Shown here: positions 1 through 7,190 of the stretch, in pieces
Numbering within the stretch: the stretch's first letter is position 1
Layout of the letters: the number at the start of each line of letters is the position of its first letter
Assembly (NCBI GenBank): GCA_031177845.1
Contig: JAPSGG010000061.1
Location: 1-7,468, forward strand
Direction of reading: 5' to 3'
From: Chromatiales bacterium
Lineage (GTDB): Bacteria > Pseudomonadota > Gammaproteobacteria > JACCYU01
DNA: 7,468 nucleotides
The notes under the pieces: generated by a model
Seen by the model: only the letters and a program-made list of their open reading frames with translations
Database searches by the model: none
What the model was told of the DNA's origin: nothing
Position numbers and translations under genes: made by a program

Positions 1-105
1 GTCCTCTAACTTGCCATCGTTGTTGTAGTCGATGGAATCGACCCCTTGTCGCGCCGTAGCCAGAGGTCCGGCGGCTTGGCGCAAAGAGACACAGGGGAAG
101 GGCAT
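1..105 (-). CDS. Possible partial gene fragment with an EF-hand-like calcium-binding loop
   Basis: Read on the minus strand this frame runs to the left edge without a stop and ends in VDSIDYNNDGKLED. The DYNNDGKLED part matches the Asp/Asn-rich, glycine-containing calcium loop of EF-hand, dockerin and FG-GAP/VCBS-type repeats. The nearest ATG in frame is at 105-103, but the frame stays open further upstream into the attachment site, so the true start is unknown and there is no clear ribosome binding site. It could be the remnant of a secreted or surface repeat protein in the DNA beyond the element. The piece is too short to assign a function, and the match rests on one motif. Confidence 0.3.
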   Translation of the reverse strand, partial: MPFPCVSLRQAAGPLATARQGVDSIDYNNDGKLED

Positions 106-139
106 ATTCCCCGAAAAATACGAACAGGAGGGAAAACAA

Positions 140-178
140 TAGCTTATGGTGGAGGCGGCGGGAATCGAACCCACGTCC
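140..178 (-). repeat. Distal attachment site (copy of the ssrA 3' end)
   Basis: This stretch matches 2796-2835 with one substitution (A at 173 against G at 2830) and one missing base next to the CCA end (TAT-GG against TATTGG). On the minus strand it contains the 3' half of the tmRNA T arm, the acceptor strand and a CCA end, but nothing upstream of that resembles tmRNA, so it is a partial duplication and not a second ssrA gene. The upstream side is the 3' end of the integrase reading frame. It is the element/chromosome junction farthest from the functional ssrA. Confidence 0.85.
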
Positions 179-1319
179 CTGCTGGAGCACGCGCTCCAGC
201 TTGTCCCGTTCGGCCGACTTGTCCGCACGGTCGATCCACCGGCCATAGTGCTCAAGCACCATTGCCATGGTCGTGTGGCCGAGTTGCCGGGCAACCCACA
301 TCGGATTAGCGCCGGCCATCAGGTTCAGCGTGGCGAACGTATGCCGCGTCTGGTAGGCCTGGCGGTGGCGGATCCCGAGCGCCTTTAGGGCTGGCATCCC
401 ACACGAGCCGCGGCGGCTTGTCGTTGACGTAAGGCTTGCCCGTGATCGGGTCGAGAAAGACCTGCTCGCCTGCCAGGAAGGTATGCGCCTTTTGACGCTT
501 CAGCGCTGCGAGGGCGCGCGAGTTCAACTCAATGTCGCGCACGCTGTAGGTCTTGGTCGGCTTGGTCTCGCCCATGACCCGCGCGCGTTCGATGCGTGCG
601 TAGGCGTGGCGCATGCCAATGTCTGCTCAGGTGAGGGCGATGAGCTCCGACGTGCGTGCGCCGGCGAAGATCGCGAACTCGAAGTAACTATGGTGTTGCG
701 GGTCGCGATGCCGGGCGAGCCAGTCTAGTACGGCCTCGACCTCGTCCATTGCCAACGCGTCCGGCGGTGGCTTTTGCGCTTTCATGCGCTTGACGCGCAG
801 CACGGGGTTTTTCTCAGTAATGCCGTCCTGCATCGCCAGGTCGAAGATCCCGCGCAAGGGTGTGAGGGCGTTGTTTCGGGTTTTCATCGAGCCCCAGGGA
901 TGCCCCTGTAGTACGTCCTGGATCATCCGATAGTTCACGTGCTCGATCGGCATGTCGCGCCAGGCGGGCAAGTAAAGCTGGTTCAGAATCTTGCAGTAGC
1001 TGCGCCTTGTGGCCAGCGCGAGTTAGGCGTTATGGGCCAGCCAATCCTCTACCAGCCGGCCAAAGGTCGGCTTGTTCGACTCAGGATTGTGCAGGGAGTC
1101 GGGGAAGTATTCGGCATAGTCGAAAGCGCCGACTCTGATATCCTCGCAGGCCCGCTCGCGCAGTCTCGCGGCATATCTAAGGATCCCCGGTGTAGGGGGA
1201 AGGTTTATGGACTCCCAGCGCCGCTCGCCTTGAAATTTGAACCAGACCCGGATGGTGTTCGCCCGCGCCTGGACGCCCGGATGGATTTTGGACGACGGCG
1301 GCTTGGACGACCGCTTATA
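146..1319 (-). pseudogene. Tyrosine recombinase (phage-type integrase), degraded
   Basis: When repaired, the reading frame gives an integrase of about 390 residues, normal for the family. The N-terminal part (GVQARANTIRVWF, then RYAARLRERACEDI and FDYAEYFPDS) resembles the arm-type DNA-binding domain DUF3596. A SAM-like core-binding domain follows (TRRSYCKILNQLYLPAW, KTRNNALTPLRGIFDLA). The catalytic domain has the first Arg in FAGARTSELIAL, the Arg-His box in YQTRHTFATL, LGH, and the nucleophile Tyr in EHYGRWI (codon 247-245). Damage seen: in-frame TAG just upstream (1322-1320) with no start codon after it; TAA at 1025-1023; TGA at 629-627 where Trp is expected after ELIALT; and an extra base in the CCC at 390-388, after which the frame resumes as LGIRHRQAYQTRH. 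The C-terminus runs into the attachment site (GRGFDSRRLHH) with no stop before the window edge. It once catalysed insertion of the element at ssrA; it is almost certainly inactive now. All catalytic residues are still encoded, so decay looks recent. Confidence 0.9.
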
Positions 1320-1450
1320 CTACCTATCTGCTCTATAATAAGGTTGTAGCGAGGGACCGACGCGACGAGGAAGCTTAAATCGAACGCCTTTCATTTTCCG
1401 GGCCGACCGTCGCCGGGAGGCACTCGACAAGTAGCCGCCGTCCAGGCGGG

Positions 1451-1456
1451 AGGAGG
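1451..1456 (+). promoter_or_regulatory. Strong ribosome binding site of the DUF4242-type gene
   Basis: A perfect AGGAGG lies 8 bases before the ATG at 1465 and decides the start in favour of that ATG over a GTG at 1456, which overlaps the site. A small hairpin (CCGCC 1435-1439 paired with GGCGG 1445-1449) ends two bases upstream and could affect ribosome access. Confidence 0.8.
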
Positions 1457-1464
1457 TGACAACC

Positions 1465-1704
1465 ATGCCGAAGTTCATCGATGCCCATCCCATGAAGCCG
1501 TTCACGGTGGACGAGCTGAACAAGTTGCAGAAGGCGCCGCCGGACGAGTTCGGGGTCACGCACCACGACATCCTGTTCAGCGAGAAGGACAACAAGATCT
1601 ATTGCGTGCTGGACGGCCCGAACGCCGAAGCGATCGAAAAGCATCATGCGAAGGCCGGCATCAAGTGTGACTGGATCCACGAAGTGAAGTCGACGCGCGG
1701 GTGA
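1465..1704 (+). CDS. Small DUF4242 (SCO4226-like, putative nickel-binding) protein
   Basis: The gene encodes 79 residues starting MPKFIDAH and ending in TGA at 1702-1704. The opening PKFIDAH, a middle part with VTHHDILFSEKDNKIYCVL, and AEAIEKHHAKAGI near the end follow the layout of the DUF4242 family: a short ferredoxin-like alpha/beta fold in which one member (SCO4226 of Streptomyces) binds nickel. Several histidines (HH in VTHHDI and EKHHAK) could bind metal, but that is inference. No signal peptide or membrane segment is seen, so it is probably cytoplasmic. The start is set by AGGAGG 8 bases upstream. It lies between the broken integrase and a frameshifted gene, both on the other strand, so it is probably expressed alone. 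It is the only intact protein gene in the element. Family assignment is from recognisable sequence pattern; biological role is unknown. Confidence 0.8.
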   Translation: MPKFIDAHPMKPFTVDELNKLQKAPPDEFGVTHHDILFSEKDNKIYCVLDGPNAEAIEKHHAKAGIKCDWIHEVKSTRG

Positions 1705-1991
1705 CGGATGGGCCTTGGCCGGCGTCCGCGTAGATAGCTGCGGGATTCGAAGCGAGGACTCAGGGGATACCCCCGCTTGCCACGCTCAAGATAAACCCCA
1801 CCCCCAGCTTAGGTTCTTTCGAGACGCTACCGGATGCAGGTGCGCGGAGCCGCGGATTTCAAGCATTTTTGCTGCCCGAAATTTCACGTGTCCGTTCCGG
1901 GGAAAACTGGACCCGGCCGCACAGTTTCACGCGGCCCCGCGCGGGTATTCTAACGGTGCAGCGTTGATAGGCCGCTGCTGCCTAACGATGG
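1705..1991. other. Non-coding stretch with a GC-rich inverted repeat
   Basis: I see no credible protein gene here. An open frame on the plus strand needs a TTG start, lacks a ribosome binding site and shows no family resemblance. The stretch holds a perfect 6-bp inverted repeat, GGCCGC (1915-1920) and GCGGCC (1931-1936) around a 10-base loop. The terminator at 1997-2019 follows, so a transcript reading through from the DUF4242-type gene, or a small RNA starting inside this stretch, would end there. I see no clear promoter. Confidence 0.5.
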
Positions 1992-2628
1992 TCATTGCCC
2001 CGCTTCGGTGGGGCTTTTTGTTTCTGAATGAACCCCTGTTTCTGCTCCTTCTCCTGATTGCTCGGTTTGCTCATCAGCAGCGAAGGGAAAATATGTTACC
2101 GCCATAGGAATGGCACGCTTGCCGTCCAGCACCTCCTCGATGCCTTTCCGAACCCTGTATTGCTGATTTTCTAAGTCTCCGTGACCGATTGGACGATAGC
2201 AATCTCTCTTTAGTTGAACTTCATCGAAGTCATATCCCAAGGCTTGAGACATCGCATAGAGCATTGCTGTAAAGAGTTCAAATGCCTTTTCGTTCCACGC
2301 GGGCAAACGTTCCTCTGGTACCTGACTGTTCAAGTGGTCGTTGTATACCTTCCAAGAGTTCGTAACCATCTTTTCCTTCCGCGTTTGATAGCGAATTCCA
2401 AAAATCTTTCGCCCGTAAAACCTGAAGGTCAATCAAATTCAGAGCGCCAACGTGCTCAGGAGCAAGCCTGGTTGCTCTGGTTGACATGAGAGTGTGAAAA
2501 AGAGCCAGCCGTGCCTGCCTCTTATCCCTTAACGCCTCAACGATCCGTTGAGCTTGGACGGCGAGAATAGGGCCGGCGATCACCGCAGCCACCATTATCC
2601 AGTCTCTGATTGCCATGGAATCGAGCAT
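1992..2628 (-). pseudogene. DUF6680-like membrane-anchored protein, frameshifted
   Basis: Two overlapping frames together make one protein. The first (start ATG 2628 or 2616) begins with a hydrophobic segment, WIMVAAVIAGPILAVQAQ, a likely N-terminal membrane anchor, then RLALFHTLMSTRATRLAPEH and ALNLIDL. The second continues with FYGRKIFGIRYQTRKEK, DHLNSQVPEERLPAW and YAMSQALGYDFDEVQLKR, and ends at TGA 1994-1992. In relatives I remember, the two parts are continuous (LIDLEFYGRRIFGIR). Removing one base near the CC at 2421-2422 joins them and gives 211 residues from the first ATG, so a single-base insertion explains the break. The last 30 or so residues (from AADEQ) go beyond the conserved family core. 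Function is unknown; members are often found in accessory DNA. It could be a sequencing error and not a true lesion. The family name is from memory. Confidence 0.7.
1997..2019 (+). terminator. Rho-independent terminator
   Basis: A 7-bp stem (GCCCCGC with GTGGGGC, one G-T wobble) closes a TTCG tetraloop and is followed directly by five T residues on the plus strand. This is a textbook intrinsic terminator for plus-strand transcription. On the minus strand the U-tract lies on the wrong side, so it would not end the opposing DUF6680-like gene in the same way; that gene's last codons overlap the hairpin. The nearest plus-strand gene ends 292 bases upstream. Confidence 0.8.
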
Positions 2629-2795
2629 TAGCGTTTTCCCGGACTCTCACGTGGTTAACAAAATAAAGAGGGGCACCCTAGCGACCCGGAGGGCATCCGG
2701 CCGCAATGGCCTAGGGGGTGGTTAGATGGCGTTAGCGCGGACGTAGAATGGCGCCCCGAACGTGCCCGGAATGTCGCCAGCTCTAATAGAATCAG

Positions 2796-2835
2796 TAGCT
2801 TATTGGTGGAGGCGGCGGGAATCGAACCCGCGTCC
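2796..2835 (-). repeat. Proximal attachment site within the ssrA 3' end
   Basis: This is the partner of the copy at 140-178. It covers the last 32 bases of the tmRNA (2804-2835) plus 8 bases beyond the CCA that are also shared (TAGCTTAT on the plus strand). The identity past the CCA shows that the crossover region or its arms extend slightly outside the mature RNA. Here the T-arm base pairs are canonical (G at 2830), consistent with this copy serving the functional gene. Confidence 0.85.
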
Positions 2836-3161
2836 GCAAGTCCTCTGCCTTTGGTACTACATGCTTAGCCCAGTCTTTAGCTTAACCAGTCACCACCCGA
2901 CGGGCAGGGGAATGACCAGCGAGCCTGATTAGGTTTTAGCGGCTCGGTCTCAGGCAGACCTCACCACGAGCTTGTGTAGAATGACCCCTGAGTAGAGCGC
3001 ACAAGCACGACTCAGTCAGAGGGCAAAGGCTGGTTTTTAGGCAGCCAAAGCGTAGTTGTCGTCGTTGGCAACTATAGTTTTACAGCAGGTTTTACGAGGC
3101 TAGCTGTATCCTCGGCATGCACCTCCGGTTTTGCAACCCACGTCGAAACCAGGTCGCCCCC
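2804..3161 (-). ncRNA. ssrA: Transfer-messenger RNA (tmRNA)
   Basis: The 358-nt RNA rescues stalled ribosomes, acting first as an alanyl-tRNA and then as an mRNA that adds a degradation tag, together with SmpB. The 5' end GGGGGCG pairs with CGCCTCC before the 3' ACCA to form the acceptor stem (one G-U pair). CTGGTTTCGACG near the 5' end matches the tmRNA D-loop region, and GCGGGTTCGATTCCCGC is the T arm. CGAGG and CCTCG shortly after GGTGCATGC form the expected first stem before the tag. The conserved AAGCATGTAGTACC is near the 3' end, and the CCA is encoded. Length is close to the 363 nt of the Escherichia coli molecule. The gene looks complete although its 3' end is the integration target; it has its own promoter and is divergent from purL. 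Confidence 0.97.
3037..3069 (-). other. tmRNA tag reading frame (ANDDNYALAA)
   Basis: Inside the tmRNA, the resume codon GCC at 3069-3067 starts ten codons reading ANDDNYALAA, followed by TAA at 3039-3037. The tag differs from the E. coli one (ANDENYALAA) by one Glu-to-Asp change. The C-terminal ALAA is the signal recognised by ClpXP and ClpAP, so tagged proteins should be degraded. Confidence 0.95.
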
Positions 3162-3167
3162 GTAAGC

Positions 3168-3197
3168 GTTATATAGAGACATCTTATGCAGTTTCAA
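3168..3197 (-). promoter_or_regulatory. Sigma70-type promoter of ssrA
   Basis: On the minus strand, TTGAAA (3197-3192) and TATAAC (3173-3168) are separated by 18 bases; each differs from consensus at one position. The -10 box ends 6 bases before the predicted mature 5' end at 3161, so initiation at or very near the mature end is possible without 5' processing. The strength suits an abundant housekeeping RNA. Confidence 0.8.
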
Positions 3198-3216
3198 GTT
3201 CCGGTGTCATGAGCTC

Positions 3217-3232
3217 GACGCATTGATGCGTC
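3217..3232. repeat. Perfect inverted repeat between ssrA and purL
   Basis: GACGCA and TGCGTC form perfect 6-bp arms around TTGA, in the 126-bp gap between two divergent genes. The site starts 20 bases upstream of the ssrA -35 box and ends 55 bases before the purL start. The ACGCA/TGCGT arms recall the outer parts of the PurR operator of enteric bacteria, but the centre and spacing differ. It could be a regulator site or chance. Confidence 0.4.
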
Positions 3233-3287
3233 CACCCGGCAAAGTTGGGTATCCTTCACGGCCTTACTCTAGGTCCCTCGGCTCAAG

Positions 3288-6200
3288 ATGCTAGTCATAC
3301 CCGGCAGTCACGCACTTTCCGAATTCCGCCGCCAGCGGTTGCTGTCCGCACTGCAGCGCCTCCCCGCGGGCATCGAAAACATACGCGCCCATTACGTACA
3401 TTTCGTGGCCCTGTCGGGCAGGCTATCAGCCGAGGAACGCGAAATTCTGCATAGGCTGCTTATCGATGCAGGCGCACCCTTAAGCCAGGTCCATGAGGGC
3501 GAGCTGTTTCTGGTAATACCAAGGCCGGGAACGATCTCGCCCTGGGCAAGCAAGGCCACCGATATCGCACATACATGCGGGCTTCCGGCGGTATCGCGTA
3601 TAGAACGCGGCGTGGCCTATCACGTGGCCTCTAGGGAGGGTCTCGACGACCAGTGCCGCGCTAGCATCAGCGCTCTACTTCACGACCGCATGACGCAAAC
3701 CATTGTGCACGATCTGAGTGCCGGTGCCCGGCTCTTCCAGACCTCGCGGCCGATGCCGCTGCAGATAGTCGAACTGGGAAATGACGCCCGCCGGTCGCTG
3801 GCTAAGGCCAATCTCGACATGGGCCTGGCCCTTTCCGACGATGAGATCGACTACTTGGCTAACCATTATTTACCCCTGGGGCGCGCCCCGACGGATACGG
3901 AGCTCATGATGTTCGCCCAGGCCAATTCCGAACATTGTCGGCATAAGATCTTCAACGCGGAATGGATCATCGACGGTGAGCCTGAGGATGCATCGCTCTT
4001 CGCTATGATTCGCAACACCTATCGAAATGCGCCCAGGCGAGTGCTCTCGGCGTATCAGGACAATGCCGCGGTGATCACTGGATCTAGAGCCCAGCGATTC
4101 TGGCCGGATCCTTCAACTCGAGCGTATATTGAGGTGGAGGAGGACGCGCATATCGTCATGAAGGTCGAGACCCACAAGCACCCGACCGCGATTTCGCCTT
4201 TTCCCGGCGCCGCAACCGGCGCCGGCGGCGAGATCCGGGATGGCGCTGCAATCGGCGTCGGCGGAAAGCCCAAGGCCGGCCTATGCGGCTTCTCGGTCTC
4301 GGACCTGCGCATAGCCGGTTTCGAACAACCGTGGGAGCACAACTTCGGCAAGCCTGACCGCATCGCTTCTGCGCTGGACATCATGCTCGAAGGTCCTATC
4401 GGCGCGGCGGCCTTCAACAACGAGTTCGGGCGGCCCACTATCGCGGGCTATTTCCGCACGCTGGAGCAGCGAGTCACGGGCGCCAAGGCCGGCGACGAGA
4501 TCCGAGGTTATCACAAGCCGATCATGCTGGCGGGCGGTATAGGCAATATTCGTGGTGAGCACGTCGAAAAGCGAGCCATTCCGCCCGGCACGCCGATCGT
4601 GGTGCTGGGCGGACCCGCTATGCTGATCGGGCTGGGCGGTGGCGCTGCATCGAGCATGGCCAGCGGCGAAAGCCAAGAGACCCTGGACTTCGCATCAGTG
4701 CAGCGCGGCAACGCCGAGATGCAGCGCCGCTGCCAGGAGGTCATCGACCGCTGCGTCGCGCAAGGAAGCGATAACCCCATCCTCTCCATCCACGATGTGG
4801 GCGCAGGCGGCTTGTCGAATGCGATACCGGAGCTGTTGGCGGGGGCCAGGCAGGGCGGACGTATCGAATTAAGGGCAATACCCAATGACGAGCCTGGCAT
4901 GTCTCCTCTGGAAATCTGGTGCAATGAGGCGCAGGAGCGCTACGTCCTGGCCATCCATGCTGCGCGGCTCGAAGGTTTCAAGAGTCTCTGCGAACGCGAA
5001 CGCTGCCTCTATGCGGTGGTTGGGTACAGCGACAGTGATCAGCTACTGGTGGTCGAGGACCGCTACTTCGACAATACGCCCATCGACTTGCCGCTGGCGT
5101 TTTTGCTCGGCAAACCACCTAGAATGCGGCGCGAGGCCCACCGCATCACCGTGCGCAGACCACCGCTCGAGACGGCCGGCATGTCAGTGGATGCGGCTGT
5201 CGAGCGTGTGCTGCGGTTGCCGTCGGTGGCGAGCAAGAGCTTTCTGGTCACTATCGGCGACCGCACAGTCGGTGGCATGGTGGCGCGCGATCAGATGGTC
5301 GGTCCGTGGCAGGTGCCGGTCGCAGACGTGGGTGTCACTTGCGCCGACTATCGAGGCTACGCAGGCGAGGCGATGGCTGTGGGCGAGCGCGCGCCCGTCG
5401 CCCTGATCGATCCGGCAGCTTCCGGGCGTATGGCCATTGGCGAGGCATTGACCAATATTGCCGCGGCATCGATCGCGGAACTAGGCGATGTTCGACTATC
5501 CGCCAACTGGATGGCGGCAGCGGGGCACGCTGGCGAGGATGCAGCCCTATTCGACACGGTGCGCGCGGTCGGGCTTGAGCTATGCCCGGCGCTAGGGATT
5601 GCCATTCCGGTGGGAAAGGATTCGCTGTCCATGCGCACCGTCTGGCAGCAGGACGGCGAGCGGCGGGAGGTCATAGCGCCCCTGTCACTGATCATCTCGG
5701 CGTTTGCGCCCGTGATTGACGTGCGTCGCACGCTCACCCCGCAACTGCGCACCGATTGCGGTGAGACCGACTTGATCCTGATCGATCTTGGCGGTGGTCA
5801 GAATCGTCTGGGCGGTTCCGCCTTGGCTCAAGTCTACGATCAGGTCGGAGATCGGGCGCCGGACCTGGATGACCCGCAACTCATGCGAGCGTTTTTCGCT
5901 TGCATACAGGACATGAATCGCCACCGCCTGGTGCTCGCGTATCACGATCGTTCCGACGGCGGGCTCTTCGCGGCGCTTTGCGAAATGGCGTTTGCGGGTC
6001 ATACCGGGATCGATATTCAAATCGGGGGCTTGAGCAACGACGCGATACCGGCGCTTTTCAATGAAGAACTGGGCGCTGTCGTGCAGGTGCGGCGCGTACA
6101 TTTAGAGCAGGTGCTGACCACATTGCGTGCTGCCGGCCTTGGCCCGAACAGCCATTTGATCGGCACGCTGAGCCATGAAGACCGTATCGTGATTCGCGAT

Positions 6201-7181
6201 TGGCAGGAAACGGTGTTTGCGTGCTCGCGAATCGAGTTGCAAGAAATCTGGGCCGAGACCAGCTACCGCATGCAAGCCCTGCGCGACAATCCTGACTGCG
6301 CCGCGCAGGAATTCGCCGCAATCTCCGATACCAGGGATCCGGGGCTTGCGCCGCATCTCGGCTTCGATCCCGATGACGATCCTGCGGCTCCGTATATTGC
6401 GACCGGCGCGAGGCCGCGTGTCGCCATTTTGCGTGAGCAGGGCGTAAACGGCCAGGTCGAGATGGCGGCCGCCTTCGATCGCGCCGGCTTTGAGCCAATA
6501 GACGTTCATATGACCGACCTGATGATGGGTCGGACCTCGCTCGATAGGTTCAAAGGCCTCGCGGCCGGAGGCGGTTTTTCATACGGCGATGTACTGGGTG
6601 CCGGCGGCGGCTGGGCCAAATCGATCCTGTTTAATGCGGGCGTGCGCGACCAATTCGAAGCCTTTTTTACGCGTGAGGACACTTTTGGGCTTGGGGTGTG
6701 CAACGGTTGTCAGATGCTTTCTTACCTGTGCGATTTGATCCCTGGTGCCGGACATTGGCCGCGCTTCGTTCGTAACCAATCCGAGCAGTTCGAGGGCCGA
6801 TTGTGTCTGGTAGAGATACTGCCATCGCCCTCTATTCTGCTGGCGCACATGCAGGGTTCGGTCTTGCCGATCGCGATCGCCCATGGCGAGGGCAGGGCGG
6901 AGTTCCATGGCAACACGGCGCAAGCCGTGCTCAATGCGGGTCTCGTCGTGCTGCGCTATGTGGATCACTGCCACGAGGCCACAGAACGTTACCCCCATAA
7001 CCCCGGTGGCTCACCGCTGGGCATCACCGGCCTTACCAATCTGGACGGTCGCTTCACGATCATGATGCCGCATCCGGAGCGCGTTTTTCGCACCGTGCAG
7101 CATTCCTGGCATCCGGACGATTGGGGTGAAGATGGCCCCTGGCTGCGCCTGTTTCGCAACGCTCGCGCCTGGCTCGGCTAG
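3288..7181 (+). CDS. purL: Phosphoribosylformylglycinamidine synthase (FGAM synthase)
   Basis: This enzyme carries out the fourth step of de novo purine synthesis in the cytoplasm: FGAR plus glutamine and ATP give FGAM, glutamate, ADP and phosphate. The 1,297 residues are the single-chain form usual in Gammaproteobacteria, not the PurS/PurL/PurQ complex. Order: PurS-like N-terminal domain (about 1-140); linker with the active-site SEHCRHK (His216); first AIRS-like half with [16 protein letters not shown] (from 293) and IHDVGAGG (from His502); second AIRS-like half with PVGKDS (774-779) and HDRSDGG (886-892); glutamine amidotransferase from about 1042 ([13 protein letters not shown]). The amidotransferase triad is present: Cys1138 in GVCNGCQM, and His1262 and Glu1264 in PHPER. 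The start is supported by the family-like N-terminus ([15 protein letters not shown]), although no good ribosome binding site precedes it. No frameshift or internal stop. It is divergent from ssrA and may be cotranscribed with the next gene, 9 bases downstream. Confidence 0.98.
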   Translation: MLVIPGSHALSEFRRQRLLSALQRLPAGIENIRAHYVHFVALSGRLSAEEREILHRLLIDAGAPLSQVHEGELFLVIPRPGTISPWASKATDIAHTCGLPAVSRIERGVAYHVASREGLDDQCRASISALLHDRMTQTIVHDLSAGARLFQTSRPMPLQIVELGNDARRSLAKANLDMGLALSDDEIDYLANHYLPLGRAPTDTELMMFAQANSEHCRHKIFNAEWIIDGEPEDASLFAMIRNTYRNAPRRVLSAYQDNAAVITGSRAQRFWPDPSTRAYIEVEEDAHIVMKVETHKHPTAISPFPGAATGAGGEIRDGAAIGVGGKPKAGLCGFSVSDLRIAGFEQPWEHNFGKPDRIASALDIMLEGPIGAAAFNNEFGRPTIAGYFRTLEQRVTGAKAGDEIRGYHKPIMLAGGIGNIRGEHVEKRAIPPGTPIVVLGGPAMLIGLGGGAASSMASGESQETLDFASVQRGNAEMQRRCQEVIDRCVAQGSDNPILSIHDVGAGGLSNAIPELLAGARQGGRIELRAIPNDEPGMSPLEIWCNEAQERYVLAIHAARLEGFKSLCERERCLYAVVGYSDSDQLLVVEDRYFDNTPIDLPLAFLLGKPPRMRREAHRITVRRPPLETAGMSVDAAVERVLRLPSVASKSFLVTIGDRTVGGMVARDQMVGPWQVPVADVGVTCADYRGYAGEAMAVGERAPVALIDPAASGRMAIGEALTNIAAASIAELGDVRLSANWMAAAGHAGEDAALFDTVRAVGLELCPALGIAIPVGKDSLSMRTVWQQDGERREVIAPLSLIISAFAPVIDVRRTLTPQLRTDCGETDLILIDLGGGQNRLGGSALAQVYDQVGDRAPDLDDPQLMRAFFACIQDMNRHRLVLAYHDRSDGGLFAALCEMAFAGHTGIDIQIGGLSNDAIPALFNEELGAVVQVRRVHLEQVLTTLRAAGLGPNSHLIGTLSHEDRIVIRDWQETVFACSRIELQEIWAETSYRMQALRDNPDCAAQEFAAISDTRDPGLAPHLGFDPDDDPAAPYIATGARPRVAILREQGVNGQVEMAAAFDRAGFEPIDVHMTDLMMGRTSLDRFKGLAAGGGFSYGDVLGAGGGWAKSILFNAGVRDQFEAFFTREDTFGLGVCNGCQMLSYLCDLIPGAGHWPRFVRNQSEQFEGRLCLVEILPSPSILLAHMQGSVLPIAIAHGEGRAEFHGNTAQAVLNAGLVVLRYVDHCHEATERYPHNPGGSPLGITGLTNLDGRFTIMMPHPERVFRTVQHSWHPDDWGEDGPWLRLFRNARAWLG

Positions 7182-7190
7182 CCATACCGC

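Larger units (their letters stand above)
140..2835. mobile_element. Remnant of an integrative element inserted at the 3' end of ssrA
   Basis: The segment is bounded by two direct copies of the tmRNA 3' end (140-178 and 2796-2835). It contains a tyrosine integrase next to the distal copy, an intact small DUF4242-type gene, a frameshifted DUF6680-like gene and little else. ssrA is a well-known integration target for phages and genomic islands, because attP carries a copy of the gene's 3' end and so restores the tmRNA. At about 2.7 kb, with no replication, transfer or structural phage genes, this is either a minimal satellite-type island or what remains after deletions. The integrase is broken in several places, so excision by its own enzyme is unlikely. 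Boundaries are set by the repeats and are good to a few bases. Confidence 0.8.

Noticed and set aside
100..120. GGGGAA/TTCCCC hairpin near the left edge as a terminator
   Set aside because: It has a six-bp stem with a seven-base loop but no proper T-run on either side.
146..178. tRNA-like 3' end suggesting a tRNA gene on the minus strand
   Set aside because: Only the T-arm 3' half, acceptor strand and CCA are present; upstream sequence is integrase coding. It is an attachment-site duplication of ssrA.
1334..1339. Perfect TATAAT as a -10 box for the DUF4242-type gene
   Set aside because: No acceptable -35 hexamer lies 16-18 bases upstream, and the site is over 120 bases from the start codon, so a lone hexamer is weak support.
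1320..1680. Minus-strand open frames opposite the DUF4242-type gene
   Set aside because: They are antisense shadows of a gene with clear family features and a strong ribosome binding site.
1715..2107. 130-codon open frame on the plus strand
   Set aside because: It needs a TTG start, has no ribosome binding site, reads straight through the terminator hairpin into the antisense of the DUF6680-like gene and resembles no family.
2660..2700. Possible minus-strand terminator downstream of ssrA
   Set aside because: The stem needs wobble pairs and lies about 100 bases past the tmRNA 3' end, and the following sequence (CCCTCTTTATTTT) is only moderately T-rich. Not convincing.
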